Counted from the first letter of the stretch, positions 10,537-20,080 are shown. The stretch is 64,000 nt of DNA from Bacteroidota bacterium (GCA_027621505.1 JAQCBK010000004.1:1-64000), one strand, 5' to 3'. Numbers and translations: made by a program. Notes: generated from the letters alone by a model not told the origin.

Positions 10537-11937
10537 ATGCAGTCATTTGATGTTGCCGTTATCGGATCGGGCCCAGGAGGCTATGTAGCCGCCATTCGTT
10601 GTGCCCAGTTGGGGATGAAAACCGCCTTGATAGAAAAATACAATACTTTGGGAGGAACTTGTCTTAATGTAGGCTGTATTCCCTCCAAATCCTTATTGGA
10701 CTCTTCCCATCACTATGAGGATGCGGTTAATCATTTTGAAGAACACGGTATCGAAATTCCAGGTGAGGTAAAGGTCAACTTGGAAAAAATGATTGCCCGA
10801 AAAGCCGCTGTGGTGGAGCAAACTACCAAAGGGATTGATTTTTTGATGGAGAAGAACAAGGTAAGCGTATTCAATGGCTTGGGATCTTTTAAAGATGCCA
10901 CCACGGTTCATATAGCAGGGGATAAGCCGGAGGACATTACCGCCAAAAACATCATCATCGCCACCGGTTCCAAACCCGCCAGTTTGCCCTTTATCAATAT
11001 TGATAAGGAACGTATTATCACCTCAACCGAGGTCTTGGAGTTAAAGGAAATTCCAAAGCATATGGTGATCATCGGTGGAGGCGTTATTGGATTGGAACTG
11101 GGACAGGTTTACAAAAGACTTGGGGCGGAGGTCTCTGTCATTGAGTATGCCGACCGCATCACCCCGGTCATGGACAGTGCCCTTTCTCGTGAATTGACCA
11201 AGGTGATGAAAAAGCAAAAAATAAAATTTTATTTATCGCATCAAGTCAACAAGGTGGAGCGTAAGGGGGATACGGTTGTGGTAACTGCCTTGGACAAAAA
11301 AGGGGAGGAGGTCCAGTTTGAAGGAGATTACTGCTTGGTTTCTGTGGGCAGGAAACCCTATACCGATGGATTAAATGCAGATGCGGCTGGTGTAAAGCTT
11401 ACCGATCGCGGTCAGGTTGAAGTGAATGAGCACCTGCAAACTACGGTTTCAAATATTTATGCCATTGGCGATGTGGTTAGAGGGGCCATGCTGGCCCATA
11501 AAGCAGAGGAAGAAGGGGTGATGGTAGCTGAAATACTGGCCGGACAACAACCCCATATCGACTACAACCTTATTCCCAATGTGATCTATACTTGGCCTGA
11601 GGTGGCAGCGGTAGGAAAAACGGAGGAAGAACTTAAAGCCGCTGGGGTGAATTATAAAAGTGGGCAGTTTCCCATGCGCGCCTTGGGGCGTTCGCGTGCC
11701 AGTGGAGATACCGATGGTTTTATCAAAATTTTGGCCGATGCCCAAACCGATGAGGTGCTTGGGGTTCATATGATCGGTGCCCGTGTGGCCGACTTGATTG
11801 CCGAAGCGGTGGTAGCGATGGAATTCCGCGCCTCTGCCGAGGACATCGCCCGTATGAGTCATTCACACCCCACCTATGCTGAAGCGGTTAAAGAAGCAGC
11901 ATTGGCGGCCTCAGAAAATCGACCCCTTCACATTTAA
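10537..11937 (+). CDS. lpdA: Dihydrolipoyl dehydrogenase
   Basis: FAD-dependent E3 subunit that reoxidises dihydrolipoamide in the 2-oxoacid dehydrogenase and glycine cleavage complexes, reducing NAD+. 466 aa. The FAD-binding GSGPGG is near residue 10 and the redox disulfide C42/C47 lies in GGTCLNVGCIPSKSLL. The NAD-binding motif is GGGVIGLELG, and the dimer-interface base pair H444-E449 lies in HSHPTYAEAV. No lipoyl domain is fused to it. The gene stands alone: divergent from nhaC and convergent with argH, 5 nt apart with no clear terminator between. GC content is slightly higher than in its neighbours. Confidence 0.96.
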   Translation: MQSFDVAVIGSGPGGYVAAIRCAQLGMKTALIEKYNTLGGTCLNVGCIPSKSLLDSSHHYEDAVNHFEEHGIEIPGEVKVNLEKMIARKAAVVEQTTKGIDFLMEKNKVSVFNGLGSFKDATTVHIAGDKPEDITAKNIIIATGSKPASLPFINIDKERIITSTEVLELKEIPKHMVIIGGGVIGLELGQVYKRLGAEVSVIEYADRITPVMDSALSRELTKVMKKQKIKFYLSHQVNKVERKGDTVVVTALDKKGEEVQFEGDYCLVSVGRKPYTDGLNADAAGVKLTDRGQVEVNEHLQTTVSNIYAIGDVVRGAMLAHKAEEEGVMVAEILAGQQPHIDYNLIPNVIYTWPEVAAVGKTEEELKAAGVNYKSGQFPMRALGRSRASGDTDGFIKILADAQTDEVLGVHMIGARVADLIAEAVVAMEFRASAEDIARMSHSHPTYAEAVKEAALAASENRPLHI

Positions 11938-11942
11938 AAGTA

Positions 11943-13229
11943 TTAAGGCTTAACAGCTTTTTCCATTTTTGATTGAATGGATTCCAATGCCAGGTTTCCC
12001 AAACTTCCCAAATGGGTATGGTAGAGTTTTTTGGAGGCTTGGTAGTCGCCCTTCCCAATGGCTTCCCCCATCTTTTTATAAGCATCTCTAAAAGGCATGC
12101 CTTCTTTGACCCATTCGTTTAAGGTATCCACACTGAAAACATACTGATATTTAGGGTCATCCAAAATATTTTCTCTGACCTGTATTTCCTTCAAGCTAAA
12201 CGTAAAAAGATCCAAACACGCTTTTAGCTCATTGATTGCTTCAATGATGGGGCCTTTGGCGAGTTGCATTTCTCGATGGTAACCAGAAGGCAGATTGGCC
12301 ATTAGTAATGACAACTGATTGGGCAGTCCCTGAAGGAGATTGCACTTGCCTCGGATGAGTTCAAATACATCTGGGTTTTTTTTGTGTGGCATGATACTGG
12401 AACCAGTGGTCAACTCCTCTGGGAAACTGATAAAATTGTGTTCTTGCCCCATATAGAGACAGATGTCCATTGCCATTTTGGAGAGGGTAGCGGCCAAAGC
12501 CGCCATGGCAGAAGCTGTGGTTTTTTCAGCTTTGCCTCTGCTCATTTGAGCGGCAATCACATTGTATTTTAGGTCGGCAAAACCCAAACTTTTGGTGGTG
12601 ACTCTCCTGTCAATCGGAAAAGAACTGCCAAAGCCTGCGGCACTGCCCAATGGATTTTGATCTACAATTTTGTGAGCTGCGTTAAGGAGTGTCACATCAT
12701 CAATCAAGCTTTCGGCATAGGCGGAAAACCACAAACCGAAAGAAGAAGGCATGGCCACCTGAAAATGGGTATAGCCGGGCAAATAATGGTCCTTGTGTTG
12801 ATCGGCCAAATCCATCAACAACTTAAAAAAACTGTGGGTCAGTTCCTTAATTGTTTCAATCTCTGACTTGAGGTACAAATGCAATGCGACCAAAACCTGA
12901 TCATTTCTTGATCTGGCGGTATGTATTTTTTTACCCAAATCCCCGAGTTTTTGGGTCAGTACATATTCTATCTTAGAGTGCATGTCTTCAAACTCGGTTT
13001 CGATGATGAAATTTCCATTTTCGGCGTCGGTTTTTAAATCATCTAGCACACTGACGAGAAGATGGGCTTCCTGTTGGGTTATGATTCTGATTTTGGCCAA
13101 CATCTGCGCATGGGCGATTGAGGCTTGGCAGTCATAGGCGGCCAAGTAGAGATCGTAAGCCCGATCTTTACCCACCGTAAATTGATCGATCTTTTCGTGT
13201 GGGGCTTGGTTTTTTTGCCAGAGCTTCAT
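11943..13229 (-). CDS. argH: Argininosuccinate lyase
   Basis: Last step of arginine synthesis: splits argininosuccinate into arginine and fumarate. 428 aa. Fumarase/aspartase superfamily motifs are all present: TARSRNDQV (about 104-112), GYTHFQ (152-157) and the signature loop GSSIMPHKKNPD (276-287) with the catalytic serine. Slightly shorter than the E. coli enzyme. It is the last gene of the arginine operon, 2 nt after argE. Confidence 0.96.
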   Translation of the reverse strand: MKLWQKNQAPHEKIDQFTVGKDRAYDLYLAAYDCQASIAHAQMLAKIRIITQQEAHLLVSVLDDLKTDAENGNFIIETEFEDMHSKIEYVLTQKLGDLGKKIHTARSRNDQVLVALHLYLKSEIETIKELTHSFFKLLMDLADQHKDHYLPGYTHFQVAMPSSFGLWFSAYAESLIDDVTLLNAAHKIVDQNPLGSAAGFGSSFPIDRRVTTKSLGFADLKYNVIAAQMSRGKAEKTTASAMAALAATLSKMAMDICLYMGQEHNFISFPEELTTGSSIMPHKKNPDVFELIRGKCNLLQGLPNQLSLLMANLPSGYHREMQLAKGPIIEAINELKACLDLFTFSLKEIQVRENILDDPKYQYVFSVDTLNEWVKEGMPFRDAYKKMGEAIGKGDYQASKKLYHTHLGSLGNLALESIQSKMEKAVKP

Positions 13230-13231
13230 GA

Positions 13232-14287
13232 TTAAAGTATTTTTTTTAACAGTTGGATGTAAATTTCAATCGCCTCTTCGATCTCATGGACAAAGATAAA
13301 CTCATTGGCGGAATGGGATCTTGTGGACAGTCCGGGGCCCATTTTTAGTGATGGACATTCCAGCGCTGCCTGATCCGATAGGGTAGGGGAACCATAGGTT
13401 TTTCTCCCCAGGGCAATCCCAGCCTGAACCAATTCGTGATCCATTCCTATGGATGAGGAATTGAGGTGCAAAGACCTGGGTGTCATCTCACAGGGGGCGG
13501 CTTCGGTGAGGATTTTCGCCAATTCCTCATTGCTGTATTGGTCGTTGACCCTAACGTCGACCACCAAATTCACACTGGCAGGAATTACATTGTGTTCTTT
13601 TCCCGCATTGACTTGGGTGACAGTAATTTTGACTTCTCCCAAAAAGTCGGATTGCTTCTCAAGCGAAAAGTTTTGAAACCACTCCAACACCTTGGGGAGT
13701 TTCATGATGGGGTTGTCATCGTTGGGGTGGGCCGCATGACCAGGAGTTCCTTTAATGACTGCATCAAAAACGAGTAAACCTTTTTCAGCGACTGCCAAAT
13801 GCATTTCGGTGGGCTCCCCTACTATGGCCACATCGATTTTGGGCAATTCGGAGAGCAGCCCCCTTAGGCTGTCTTGTCCAGCAATTTCTTCCTCTGCCGA
13901 GGCGGCCATGACCAGATTGTATTTTGGATCTTCAACGTCATAAAAGTGGGTAAACAGGGCGATAAGAGAAACCAATGCCCCGCCAGCATCGTTACTGCCC
14001 AAACCGTATAACTTTCCATTTTCTATTTTGGGTTCAAAAGGATCGTTGGTATAGGCGGTGTTGGGTTTTACCGTATCGTGATGGGAATTGAGCAAAAGGG
14101 TGGGCTTTTGGGGGTCAAAAGCTTTATTTTTTGCCCACAAGTTGTTCCCCCTTCTTTGGTAGGGAATTTGATGATCGTCAAACCACTCTCCAATCCTGTC
14201 GGCCGTTTTATTCTCCTCTTTCGAAAAAGAGGGAGTGGCTATCAAATCCTTTAATAAATCAATCGCTGCTGCGGTTAGCTCATTCAT
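13232..14287 (-). CDS. argE: M20 family N-acylcitrulline/N-acylornithine deacylase (ArgE-type)
   Basis: Zinc-dependent M20 amidohydrolase, 351 aa. Metal ligands: H69 and D71 in NSHHDTV, D100 in GSNDAGGALVSL, and the catalytic/ligand glutamates in SAEEEIAGQDS (about 130-140). By context it removes the acyl group. Because the operon encodes an ArgF'-type enzyme that acts on acylated ornithine, the substrate is expected to be N-acetyl- or N-succinyl-citrulline rather than N-acetylornithine. That is an inference from the pathway, not visible in the active site. It sits 1 nt after argB and 2 nt before argH. Confidence 0.85.
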   Translation of the reverse strand: MNELTAAAIDLLKDLIATPSFSKEENKTADRIGEWFDDHQIPYQRRGNNLWAKNKAFDPQKPTLLLNSHHDTVKPNTAYTNDPFEPKIENGKLYGLGSNDAGGALVSLIALFTHFYDVEDPKYNLVMAASAEEEIAGQDSLRGLLSELPKIDVAIVGEPTEMHLAVAEKGLLVFDAVIKGTPGHAAHPNDDNPIMKLPKVLEWFQNFSLEKQSDFLGEVKITVTQVNAGKEHNVIPASVNLVVDVRVNDQYSNEELAKILTEAAPCEMTPRSLHLNSSSIGMDHELVQAGIALGRKTYGSPTLSDQAALECPSLKMGPGLSTRSHSANEFIFVHEIEEAIEIYIQLLKKIL

Positions 14288-14288
14288 C

Positions 14289-15062
14289 CTATAAAATTAA
14301 AGTAGTGTGTTTCGTTTTCCCGGAGATCATTTCCGGTGCTCCAATTTTGACTTCGGCAACACCGTTTTGCAAGGCGATGAGACAGTTGTCAATTTTGGGG
14401 ATCATCCCAGAGTGAATGACATGCTCCGTTTTTAGTTTTCTGTATTTTTCTGGGGTGATGGTTTCAATCACGCTACTGTTGTCTTCGATATGCTCTAAAA
14501 CACCTTGCTTTTCAAAACAATACCATAGAGAAACCTCAAAATATTGCGATAAACTCTGCGCCAAGGTGGCGGCAATGGTATCGGCATTGGTATTGAGGAG
14601 TTGTCCTTTTTGGTCGTGGGTAATGGCACAACAAACGGGGGTGTATCCTCCTTGAAGTAATAATTGAAAAAAATTGCTGTTCACACCGACTACATCTCCT
14701 ACAAAACCATAGTCAATGTTTTTTATGGGTCTTTTTACCGCTTGAATGGCATTGCCATCCGCCCCTGAAAGTCCTACTGCATTGCAGCCCAATGCCTGTA
14801 ATTGAGCGACGATATTTTTATTAATTTTCCCCCCATAAAGCATGGTAATGATATCGAGGTTTTGAGCATCGGTGATTCTTCTGCCCTCTACCATTTGAAC
14901 AGGGATGTCCATTTTTTCAGCCATCTTAGTGGCTTTTTTCCCCCCTCCGTGCACCAAAATTTTGGGACCTTGCATCTTGGCAAAGTCATTCAGGAAAGAC
15001 TGCAATGCGGTTGCATCTTCAATTACATTTCCTCCAATTTTAACCACAGAAAGTTTATCCAT
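14289..15062 (-). CDS. argB: Acylglutamate kinase (ArgB)
   Basis: Phosphorylates N-acetylglutamate (or the N-succinyl analogue used by some Bacteroidota). 257 aa, amino-acid kinase fold: VVKIGGNVIED at the N-terminus, the glycine-rich LVHGGGKKATKMAEK, GLSGADGNAI, and NTNADTIAATLA for nucleotide binding. It lacks the N-terminal extension linked to arginine-sensitive hexameric forms, so feedback inhibition by arginine is uncertain. The start overlaps the end of argF' by 8 nt. Confidence 0.92.
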   Translation of the reverse strand: MDKLSVVKIGGNVIEDATALQSFLNDFAKMQGPKILVHGGGKKATKMAEKMDIPVQMVEGRRITDAQNLDIITMLYGGKINKNIVAQLQALGCNAVGLSGADGNAIQAVKRPIKNIDYGFVGDVVGVNSNFFQLLLQGGYTPVCCAITHDQKGQLLNTNADTIAATLAQSLSQYFEVSLWYCFEKQGVLEHIEDNSSVIETITPEKYRKLKTEHVIHSGMIPKIDNCLIALQNGVAEVKIGAPEMISGKTKHTTLIL

Positions 15063-16002
15063 TTTCCAATAATTGTTTCAGCACCGCTTGTGCGGAGTAG
15101 ATTCTGTTTTGTGACTGTTGGATTACAAGAGAATTGGGACTGTCTAATACTCCATCAGCTGCTACAATATTTCTTCTGATAGGCAAACAGTGCATGAATT
15201 TGCCATTGTTGGTCAATTTCATTTTTTCAGGGGTAATCATCCATTTGTCATCGGTTCTTAAAATCTGCCCATAGTGCTGGTAGGAACACCAATTTTTGGT
15301 GTAAACAAAATCTGCTCCTTCCAATGCCTCTTTTTGGTTGGTGGTGCATGGGATTCCCTCAGTAATTTCAGGATTGAGGGCATACCCTTCGGGATGGGCA
15401 ATAACAAAATCGGCATCCATTTTTCGCATCATATGGGTAAACGAATTGCCTACGGCATGGGGGAGTGCTTTGGGGTGAGGCGCCCAACTTAATACAACCT
15501 TAGGTTTGTGGGCAGGTTGAAATTCCTTAAGCGTTATTGCGTCTGCCAAGGCTTGTAAAGGGTGAGCCGTTGCACTCTCCATATTGATGATGGGCACAGA
15601 GGCATATTTGGCAAAGCTTCTCAATACTATTTCAGCCTCGTCTTTTTCTTTGTCAGAAAGGGAAGCAAAGGCTCTGATCGCCACCATGTCACAATATTGT
15701 GAAACCACGGCGGCAGCTTCTCTGACGTGTTCCGATCGGAGACCACTCATTTTGGTGCCATCTTCAAATTCCAATGCCCAGGACTCCTGACTGAAATTCA
15801 TGACCATGGTCGGAAGCCCAAGATTTTGGGCTGCCTTTTGGGTACTCAGTCTTGTTCTTAAGCTGGGATTAAAAAACAGCAAGCCCAAAGTTTTGCCCTT
15901 GCCCAAACCTTCTGATTGTGTGGGATTCTTTTTCAAATCCATCGCCAAGTCTAGGGTATGGTTAAAATCGGGTAAATCCGCTAAGGTGATAAAATGTTTC
16001 AT
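15055..16002 (-). CDS. argF': N-acylornithine carbamoyltransferase (ArgF' type)
   Basis: Transfers carbamoyl phosphate to an N-acylated ornithine, giving N-acylcitrulline. 315 aa. Carbamoyl-phosphate site: FFNPSLRTRLSTQKAA (about 43-58) and HPLQALADA. The C-terminal HCLPIRRN matches the ArgF' family (N-acetylornithine enzyme of Xanthomonas, N-succinylornithine enzyme of Bacteroides fragilis) rather than ordinary ornithine carbamoyltransferases. The residue that sets the acyl group in those enzymes (Glu92 for acetyl, Pro90 for succinyl, just before EH) is Ser90 here (GLRSEHVREA), so the substrate is undetermined. It overlaps argD by 4 nt and argB by 8 nt. Confidence 0.92.
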   Translation of the reverse strand: MKHFITLADLPDFNHTLDLAMDLKKNPTQSEGLGKGKTLGLLFFNPSLRTRLSTQKAAQNLGLPTMVMNFSQESWALEFEDGTKMSGLRSEHVREAAAVVSQYCDMVAIRAFASLSDKEKDEAEIVLRSFAKYASVPIINMESATAHPLQALADAITLKEFQPAHKPKVVLSWAPHPKALPHAVGNSFTHMMRKMDADFVIAHPEGYALNPEITEGIPCTTNQKEALEGADFVYTKNWCSYQHYGQILRTDDKWMITPEKMKLTNNGKFMHCLPIRRNIVAADGVLDSPNSLVIQQSQNRIYSAQAVLKQLLENG

Positions 16003-17120
16003 AGTAAATCTTCTAAGGCGTTAAAGAACTTATCGAAATGTTGCTCTTGAACGGTAAGTGGTGGAAGGATTCTCAGCACATTTTTGTTGCTGCTGCCTCC
16101 TGTAAATATATGTTTTTCATAGATAAGCCTTTTTCTCAAAGGCCCTACTTCAAAGTCAAATTCCAATCCCAGCATCAACCCTCTTCCTTTGATTGTTGCC
16201 CCTTTTATTTTTTTGGCTTTACTCCTAAAATAGGCTTCCATCTTTTTGGCATGCTTTTGGAGATCCTCTTTTTTAAGGATTTCCAATACGGCGAGGGAGG
16301 CGGTACAAGCCAAATGATTTCCTCCAAAAGTAGTCCCTAACATTCCGTATTTGGGTTGAACGTCTGGATGAACCAGTATCCCACCTATCGGAAAACCATT
16401 GCCCATTCCTTTGGCCATGGTAATGACATGCGGTTTGATGTGGTTGTTTTGAAAAGCGAAAAAGGTACCCGATCTGGAAAAACCAGATTGCACCTCATCT
16501 GCAATCAAAGCAGTATCGTATTGGTAACATAATTTTTCCATTTTCAATACAAAATCATCCTCGGGCATATCGAGTCCTCCAACCCCTTGTATGGGTTCAA
16601 AAATAACGGCACATACATCGCCTTTTTCCAATTCCTTTTCCAAGGCCTCTGCATCGTTGAAAGGAATAAAAGTTACCTTCTGCTGTTGATTTAGTGGTGC
16701 ATTTATGTTTTGGTTGTCCGTTGCAGCAACAGCCGCGGAGGTTCGGCCGTGAAAAGCATTTTTAAAAGCCACCACTCTTTTTTTACCGGTGTGAAAAGAA
16801 GCCAATTTAAGCGCATTTTCATTGGCTTCAGCTCCAGAGCTACACAGGAATAATTGGTATTCGTGTAAGCAGGATTGCTCCCCGATTTCGTCTGCTAATT
16901 GTTGCTGTAGCGGGTTTTCTACCGCATTGGAGTAAAAAGCAATTTTCTGCAATTGCTCTTGCAATCTATTGACATAATGGGGATGGCTGTGTCCTATGGA
17001 GATCACCGCATGGCCCCCGTACAGATCCAAATATTCCGTTCCCGCCTCGTCGTATACATGGACATCTTTTGCCTTTACGGGGCATACGTCATAGAGTGGG
17101 TAAACGTCAAATAGTTTCAT
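15999..17120 (-). CDS. argD: Acylornithine aminotransferase
   Basis: PLP-dependent class III aminotransferase that turns N-acylglutamate semialdehyde into N-acylornithine. 373 aa, slightly shorter than E. coli ArgD. Visible motifs: YLDLYGGHAVISIGHSHP at the N-terminus, SSGAEANENALKLA, FHGRTSAAVAATD, the PLP aspartate in ALIADEVQSGFSRSG, and the Schiff-base lysine in TMAKGMGNGFPIGG. Ornithine aminotransferases are related, but the length and operon position favour ArgD. It overlaps proC and argF' by 4 nt each. Confidence 0.93.
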   Translation of the reverse strand: MKLFDVYPLYDVCPVKAKDVHVYDEAGTEYLDLYGGHAVISIGHSHPHYVNRLQEQLQKIAFYSNAVENPLQQQLADEIGEQSCLHEYQLFLCSSGAEANENALKLASFHTGKKRVVAFKNAFHGRTSAAVAATDNQNINAPLNQQQKVTFIPFNDAEALEKELEKGDVCAVIFEPIQGVGGLDMPEDDFVLKMEKLCYQYDTALIADEVQSGFSRSGTFFAFQNNHIKPHVITMAKGMGNGFPIGGILVHPDVQPKYGMLGTTFGGNHLACTASLAVLEILKKEDLQKHAKKMEAYFRSKAKKIKGATIKGRGLMLGLEFDFEVGPLRKRLIYEKHIFTGGSSNKNVLRILPPLTVQEQHFDKFFNALEDLL

Positions 17121-17911
17121 TGCATTTTAATTTCATTGATTTTATCAAAAGAGGCCATCAAACCTTTTATGAGTGATGAACTCAGCCCTTGGTGTTCCAT
17201 TTCATTCAATCCCGCAATGGTACATCCTTGTGGGGTGGTGACCTTGTCGATCTCTGTTTCGGGATGGGAGTTGGTTTCAATCAATAGACTGGCCGCCCCT
17301 AAGGCGGTAAACATCGACATCCGCATGGATTCATCCGCATCAAAACCCATCTGTACCCCTCCTTGTGTTGTGGCTCGGATCAGTCGCATCCAAAAGGCTA
17401 TGCCACTGGCACAAACCACGGTAGCGGCTTGCATTTGTTTTTCATCAATATTGATGGTGGTTCCCAAACCGTTAAAGATGGCTTCAGCGATGGCAATCCT
17501 TTTTTCTCCCACTGCATTGGAACACAAACAGGTCATGGATTTTCCAACTGAAATAGCGGTATTGGGCATGCTTCTGATGATGGGATAGTTCGCTCCCACT
17601 TTTTCTTCCATCCGCTGGATACTATAACCGGTAATGGCAGAAATTAATACGTGTTTGTCGGTCAATACATCTTTGATTTCCTCTAGGATCCCGTCAAACT
17701 GTTTGGGCTGAACCGTAAATATGATGATGTCGGCATTTTTTACGGCCTCTTGATTGTCCGATGTCACTTTGACATTGGTGTACTCCTCCCATTTTTCAAT
17801 GGCACTGAGATCTCTTTTGGTCAAGTACAGAGAAGTATAGGTATTGTTATATACCAAACCTTTGGCAATACTCAACCCCAAATTTCCTGATCCGATGATG
17901 GCTATTTTCAT
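17117..17911 (-). CDS. proC: Pyrroline-5-carboxylate reductase
   Basis: Reduces pyrroline-5-carboxylate to proline. 264 aa. Rossmann start MKIAIIGSGNLGLSIAKGL; the family signature lies near the C-terminus (VTTPQGCTIAGLNEMEHQGL), and SMPNTAISVGKSMT is in the middle. Its place inside the arginine operon, overlapping argD by 4 nt, is unusual relative to E. coli. It could link proline supply to glutamate semialdehyde or ornithine-derived pyrroline-5-carboxylate. No proA or proB is in the window. Confidence 0.93.
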   Translation of the reverse strand: MKIAIIGSGNLGLSIAKGLVYNNTYTSLYLTKRDLSAIEKWEEYTNVKVTSDNQEAVKNADIIIFTVQPKQFDGILEEIKDVLTDKHVLISAITGYSIQRMEEKVGANYPIIRSMPNTAISVGKSMTCLCSNAVGEKRIAIAEAIFNGLGTTINIDEKQMQAATVVCASGIAFWMRLIRATTQGGVQMGFDADESMRMSMFTALGAASLLIETNSHPETEIDKVTTPQGCTIAGLNEMEHQGLSSSLIKGLMASFDKINEIKMQ

Positions 17912-17928
17912 TTTGATTCTTTTAAATT

Positions 17929-18888
17929 TTAAAATACACTGGCTTTAAGCTGAAGCCCTAAATCTTCTTCCCATCCCATGATGAGGTTTAAGTTCTGTAG
18001 GGCTTGACCTGAGGCGCCTTTTACCAAATTGTCAATGACTGATGTGATGAGCAGTTGATCCTCGAATTGGTGAAGGTGTATCACACAATGATTCGTATTG
18101 ACCACTTGTTTTAAAGTAAGCTCATTGTCTGAGACATGAGTAAAAGGATGACTTTTGTAATAGGCTTTGTACATTTCAATAGCGTTCTTTACATCTCCTT
18201 CATATGCGGTGTAGCAACTGGCAAAAATCCCTCTTGTAAAATTTCCTCTTTGGGGAAGGAAATAGATTTTGGGATGCTCTAGGGTTTCTCCGATTTCTCC
18301 CAAATGTTGATGGGTAAAAGGTTTGTACCAAGAGACGTTGTTGTTTCTCCAGCTAAAATGTCCTGTGGGGCTTAATCCTACGCCTGCTCCTGTACTTCCT
18401 GTGGTGGCGTTGACATGGACAGCGGAATTGATCATGCCTTCTTTTGCCAAAGGCAATAGGGCCAATTGTATGGCGGTGGCAAAACAACCAGGATTGGCAA
18501 TGGCATTGGCTTTTTCTATCTTTTCCCGCTGGTTTTCTGGTAACCCATATACAAAATCATAATCCTGAAATTGAGCGTCTTTTTTCAATCTAAAATCGTT
18601 GCTCAAATCAATAATAATTGTCTTTTTAGAAAATTGATTTTTTTCCAAAAACCCAGCCGATTTACCATGCCCTACGCATAGGAATACCGCATCTACATCT
18701 GGATTGATGGAAGCGGTAAAATCGGGTGCTCCGCTGCCGAGTAGATCCAAATGGGTATCGTGAAGTGGTGTTCCGGGTCGGGTGGTACTGTATACAAAAT
18801 CCAATTCCAGTGCAGGGTGATGCAATACCAGTCGAATTAATTCTCCTCCAGTATAACCCGATCCCCCTATGATACCTACTTTCTTCAT
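17929..18888 (-). CDS. argC: N-acyl-gamma-glutamyl-phosphate reductase
   Basis: NADPH-dependent reduction of N-acylglutamyl phosphate to the semialdehyde. 319 aa, the short (type 1) form. Rossmann motif GIIGGSGYTGGELIRL, catalytic C135 in IANPGCFATAIQLALLPL, and the STGAGVGLSPTGHF segment. Its ATG overlaps the argG stop (ATGA); 17 nt separate it from proC. Confidence 0.95.
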   Translation of the reverse strand: MKKVGIIGGSGYTGGELIRLVLHHPALELDFVYSTTRPGTPLHDTHLDLLGSGAPDFTASINPDVDAVFLCVGHGKSAGFLEKNQFSKKTIIIDLSNDFRLKKDAQFQDYDFVYGLPENQREKIEKANAIANPGCFATAIQLALLPLAKEGMINSAVHVNATTGSTGAGVGLSPTGHFSWRNNNVSWYKPFTHQHLGEIGETLEHPKIYFLPQRGNFTRGIFASCYTAYEGDVKNAIEMYKAYYKSHPFTHVSDNELTLKQVVNTNHCVIHLHQFEDQLLITSVIDNLVKGASGQALQNLNLIMGWEEDLGLQLKASVF

Positions 18889-20075
18889 TTTTCTTTATTT
18901 ACAAATTGGTATATTTTATTTTGATTGGAGAGCAGTTTAATAAAGCCTTTGGCGTCATCGGCAGACCAACCCTTGTTTTCTTCCCCATAACTTCCAAAAG
19001 CGGCATTCATCAGATCATGATCCGATTCGATCCCATTGAGTTCAAACCTGAAGGGGTGGAGGGTTACAAATACTTTTCCACTTACCGTTGATTGACTGTT
19101 GCTCAAAAAAGCCTCCAAGTCACGCATTACTGGATCTAAATATTGTCCTTCGTGGAGTAACATTCCATAGAAATTACCCAATTGTTCCTTTTGGAACTGT
19201 TGCCATTTGCTCAAAGTGTGTTTTTCGAGCAGGTGATGGGCCTTGATGATCAAAAGAGGAGCAGCGGCTTCAAAGCCAACCCTCCCTTTGATACCGATGA
19301 TGGTATCCCCGACATGGATGTCTCTCCCAATAGCAAATTTTTGGGCTTTTTCTTGTAATTTAATGATGTTGTTGACCGGATTGTCCATTTGGTCATCAAT
19401 TCCTATTAGTTCCCCTTTTTCAAAATGAAGGCTTACTTTTTCAGATTCTCTTTTTTCAAGTTGAGACGGATAGGCGGATTCGGGTAGGCTGTCTTGGGAA
19501 GTCAAAGTTTCTTTACCGCCCACACTGGTTCCCCACAATCCTTGGTTGATGGAGTACTGTGCTTTTTCCCATGAAAGGGCCACCCCATTCTCTTTGAGGT
19601 AGTTGATTTCTGCTTCTCTAGAAAGCTGTTGGTCTCTTATGGGGGTGATGATTTCAATGCCAGGCGCCATGACCTGAAAAATCAAATCGAATCTTACTTG
19701 GTCGTTGCCTGCCCCAGTGCTCCCATGGGCGATGGCCTCTGCTCCAATTTTTTTAGCATAGGTAACAATCTCCATGGCTTGGACAATTCGCTCGGCACTG
19801 ACCGATAGGGGATAGGTATTGTTTTTGAGAACGTTTCCAAACACCAAATATTTGACCACCTTTTCGTAAAAGGAGGACAAAGCGTTGATGGATTGATAGG
19901 TATGGGCCCCCATCTGCAAGGCTTTGGTTTTCATTTCCGCTACCTCATGGGCATCAAAACCTCCGGTATTGACACTGATGGCGTGGACTTCATAACCTTG
20001 CTTGGATAGTTTCATCAAGCAGTAAGAAGTATCCAAACCCCCGCTGTATGCCAATACTAATTTTTTATTTTCCAT
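18885..20075 (-). CDS. argG: Argininosuccinate synthase
   Basis: Condenses citrulline and aspartate with ATP. About 396 aa from the ATG at 20073-20075 (MENKKLVLAYSGGLDTS); the frame remains open further upstream, but homologues start here. The N-type ATP pyrophosphatase P-loop AYSGGLDTS, EAIAHGSTGAGNDQVRF and the GLWGTSVGG region are visible. Sequence between the ATP site and the citrulline site is somewhat divergent from E. coli ArgG, as is typical for Bacteroidota. It follows the GNAT gene by 20 nt and overlaps argC by 4 nt. Confidence 0.94.
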   Translation of the reverse strand: MENKKLVLAYSGGLDTSYCLMKLSKQGYEVHAISVNTGGFDAHEVAEMKTKALQMGAHTYQSINALSSFYEKVVKYLVFGNVLKNNTYPLSVSAERIVQAMEIVTYAKKIGAEAIAHGSTGAGNDQVRFDLIFQVMAPGIEIITPIRDQQLSREAEINYLKENGVALSWEKAQYSINQGLWGTSVGGKETLTSQDSLPESAYPSQLEKRESEKVSLHFEKGELIGIDDQMDNPVNNIIKLQEKAQKFAIGRDIHVGDTIIGIKGRVGFEAAAPLLIIKAHHLLEKHTLSKWQQFQKEQLGNFYGMLLHEGQYLDPVMRDLEAFLSNSQSTVSGKVFVTLHPFRFELNGIESDHDLMNAAFGSYGEENKGWSADDAKGFIKLLSNQNKIYQFVNKEK

Positions 20076-20080
20076 GATAT

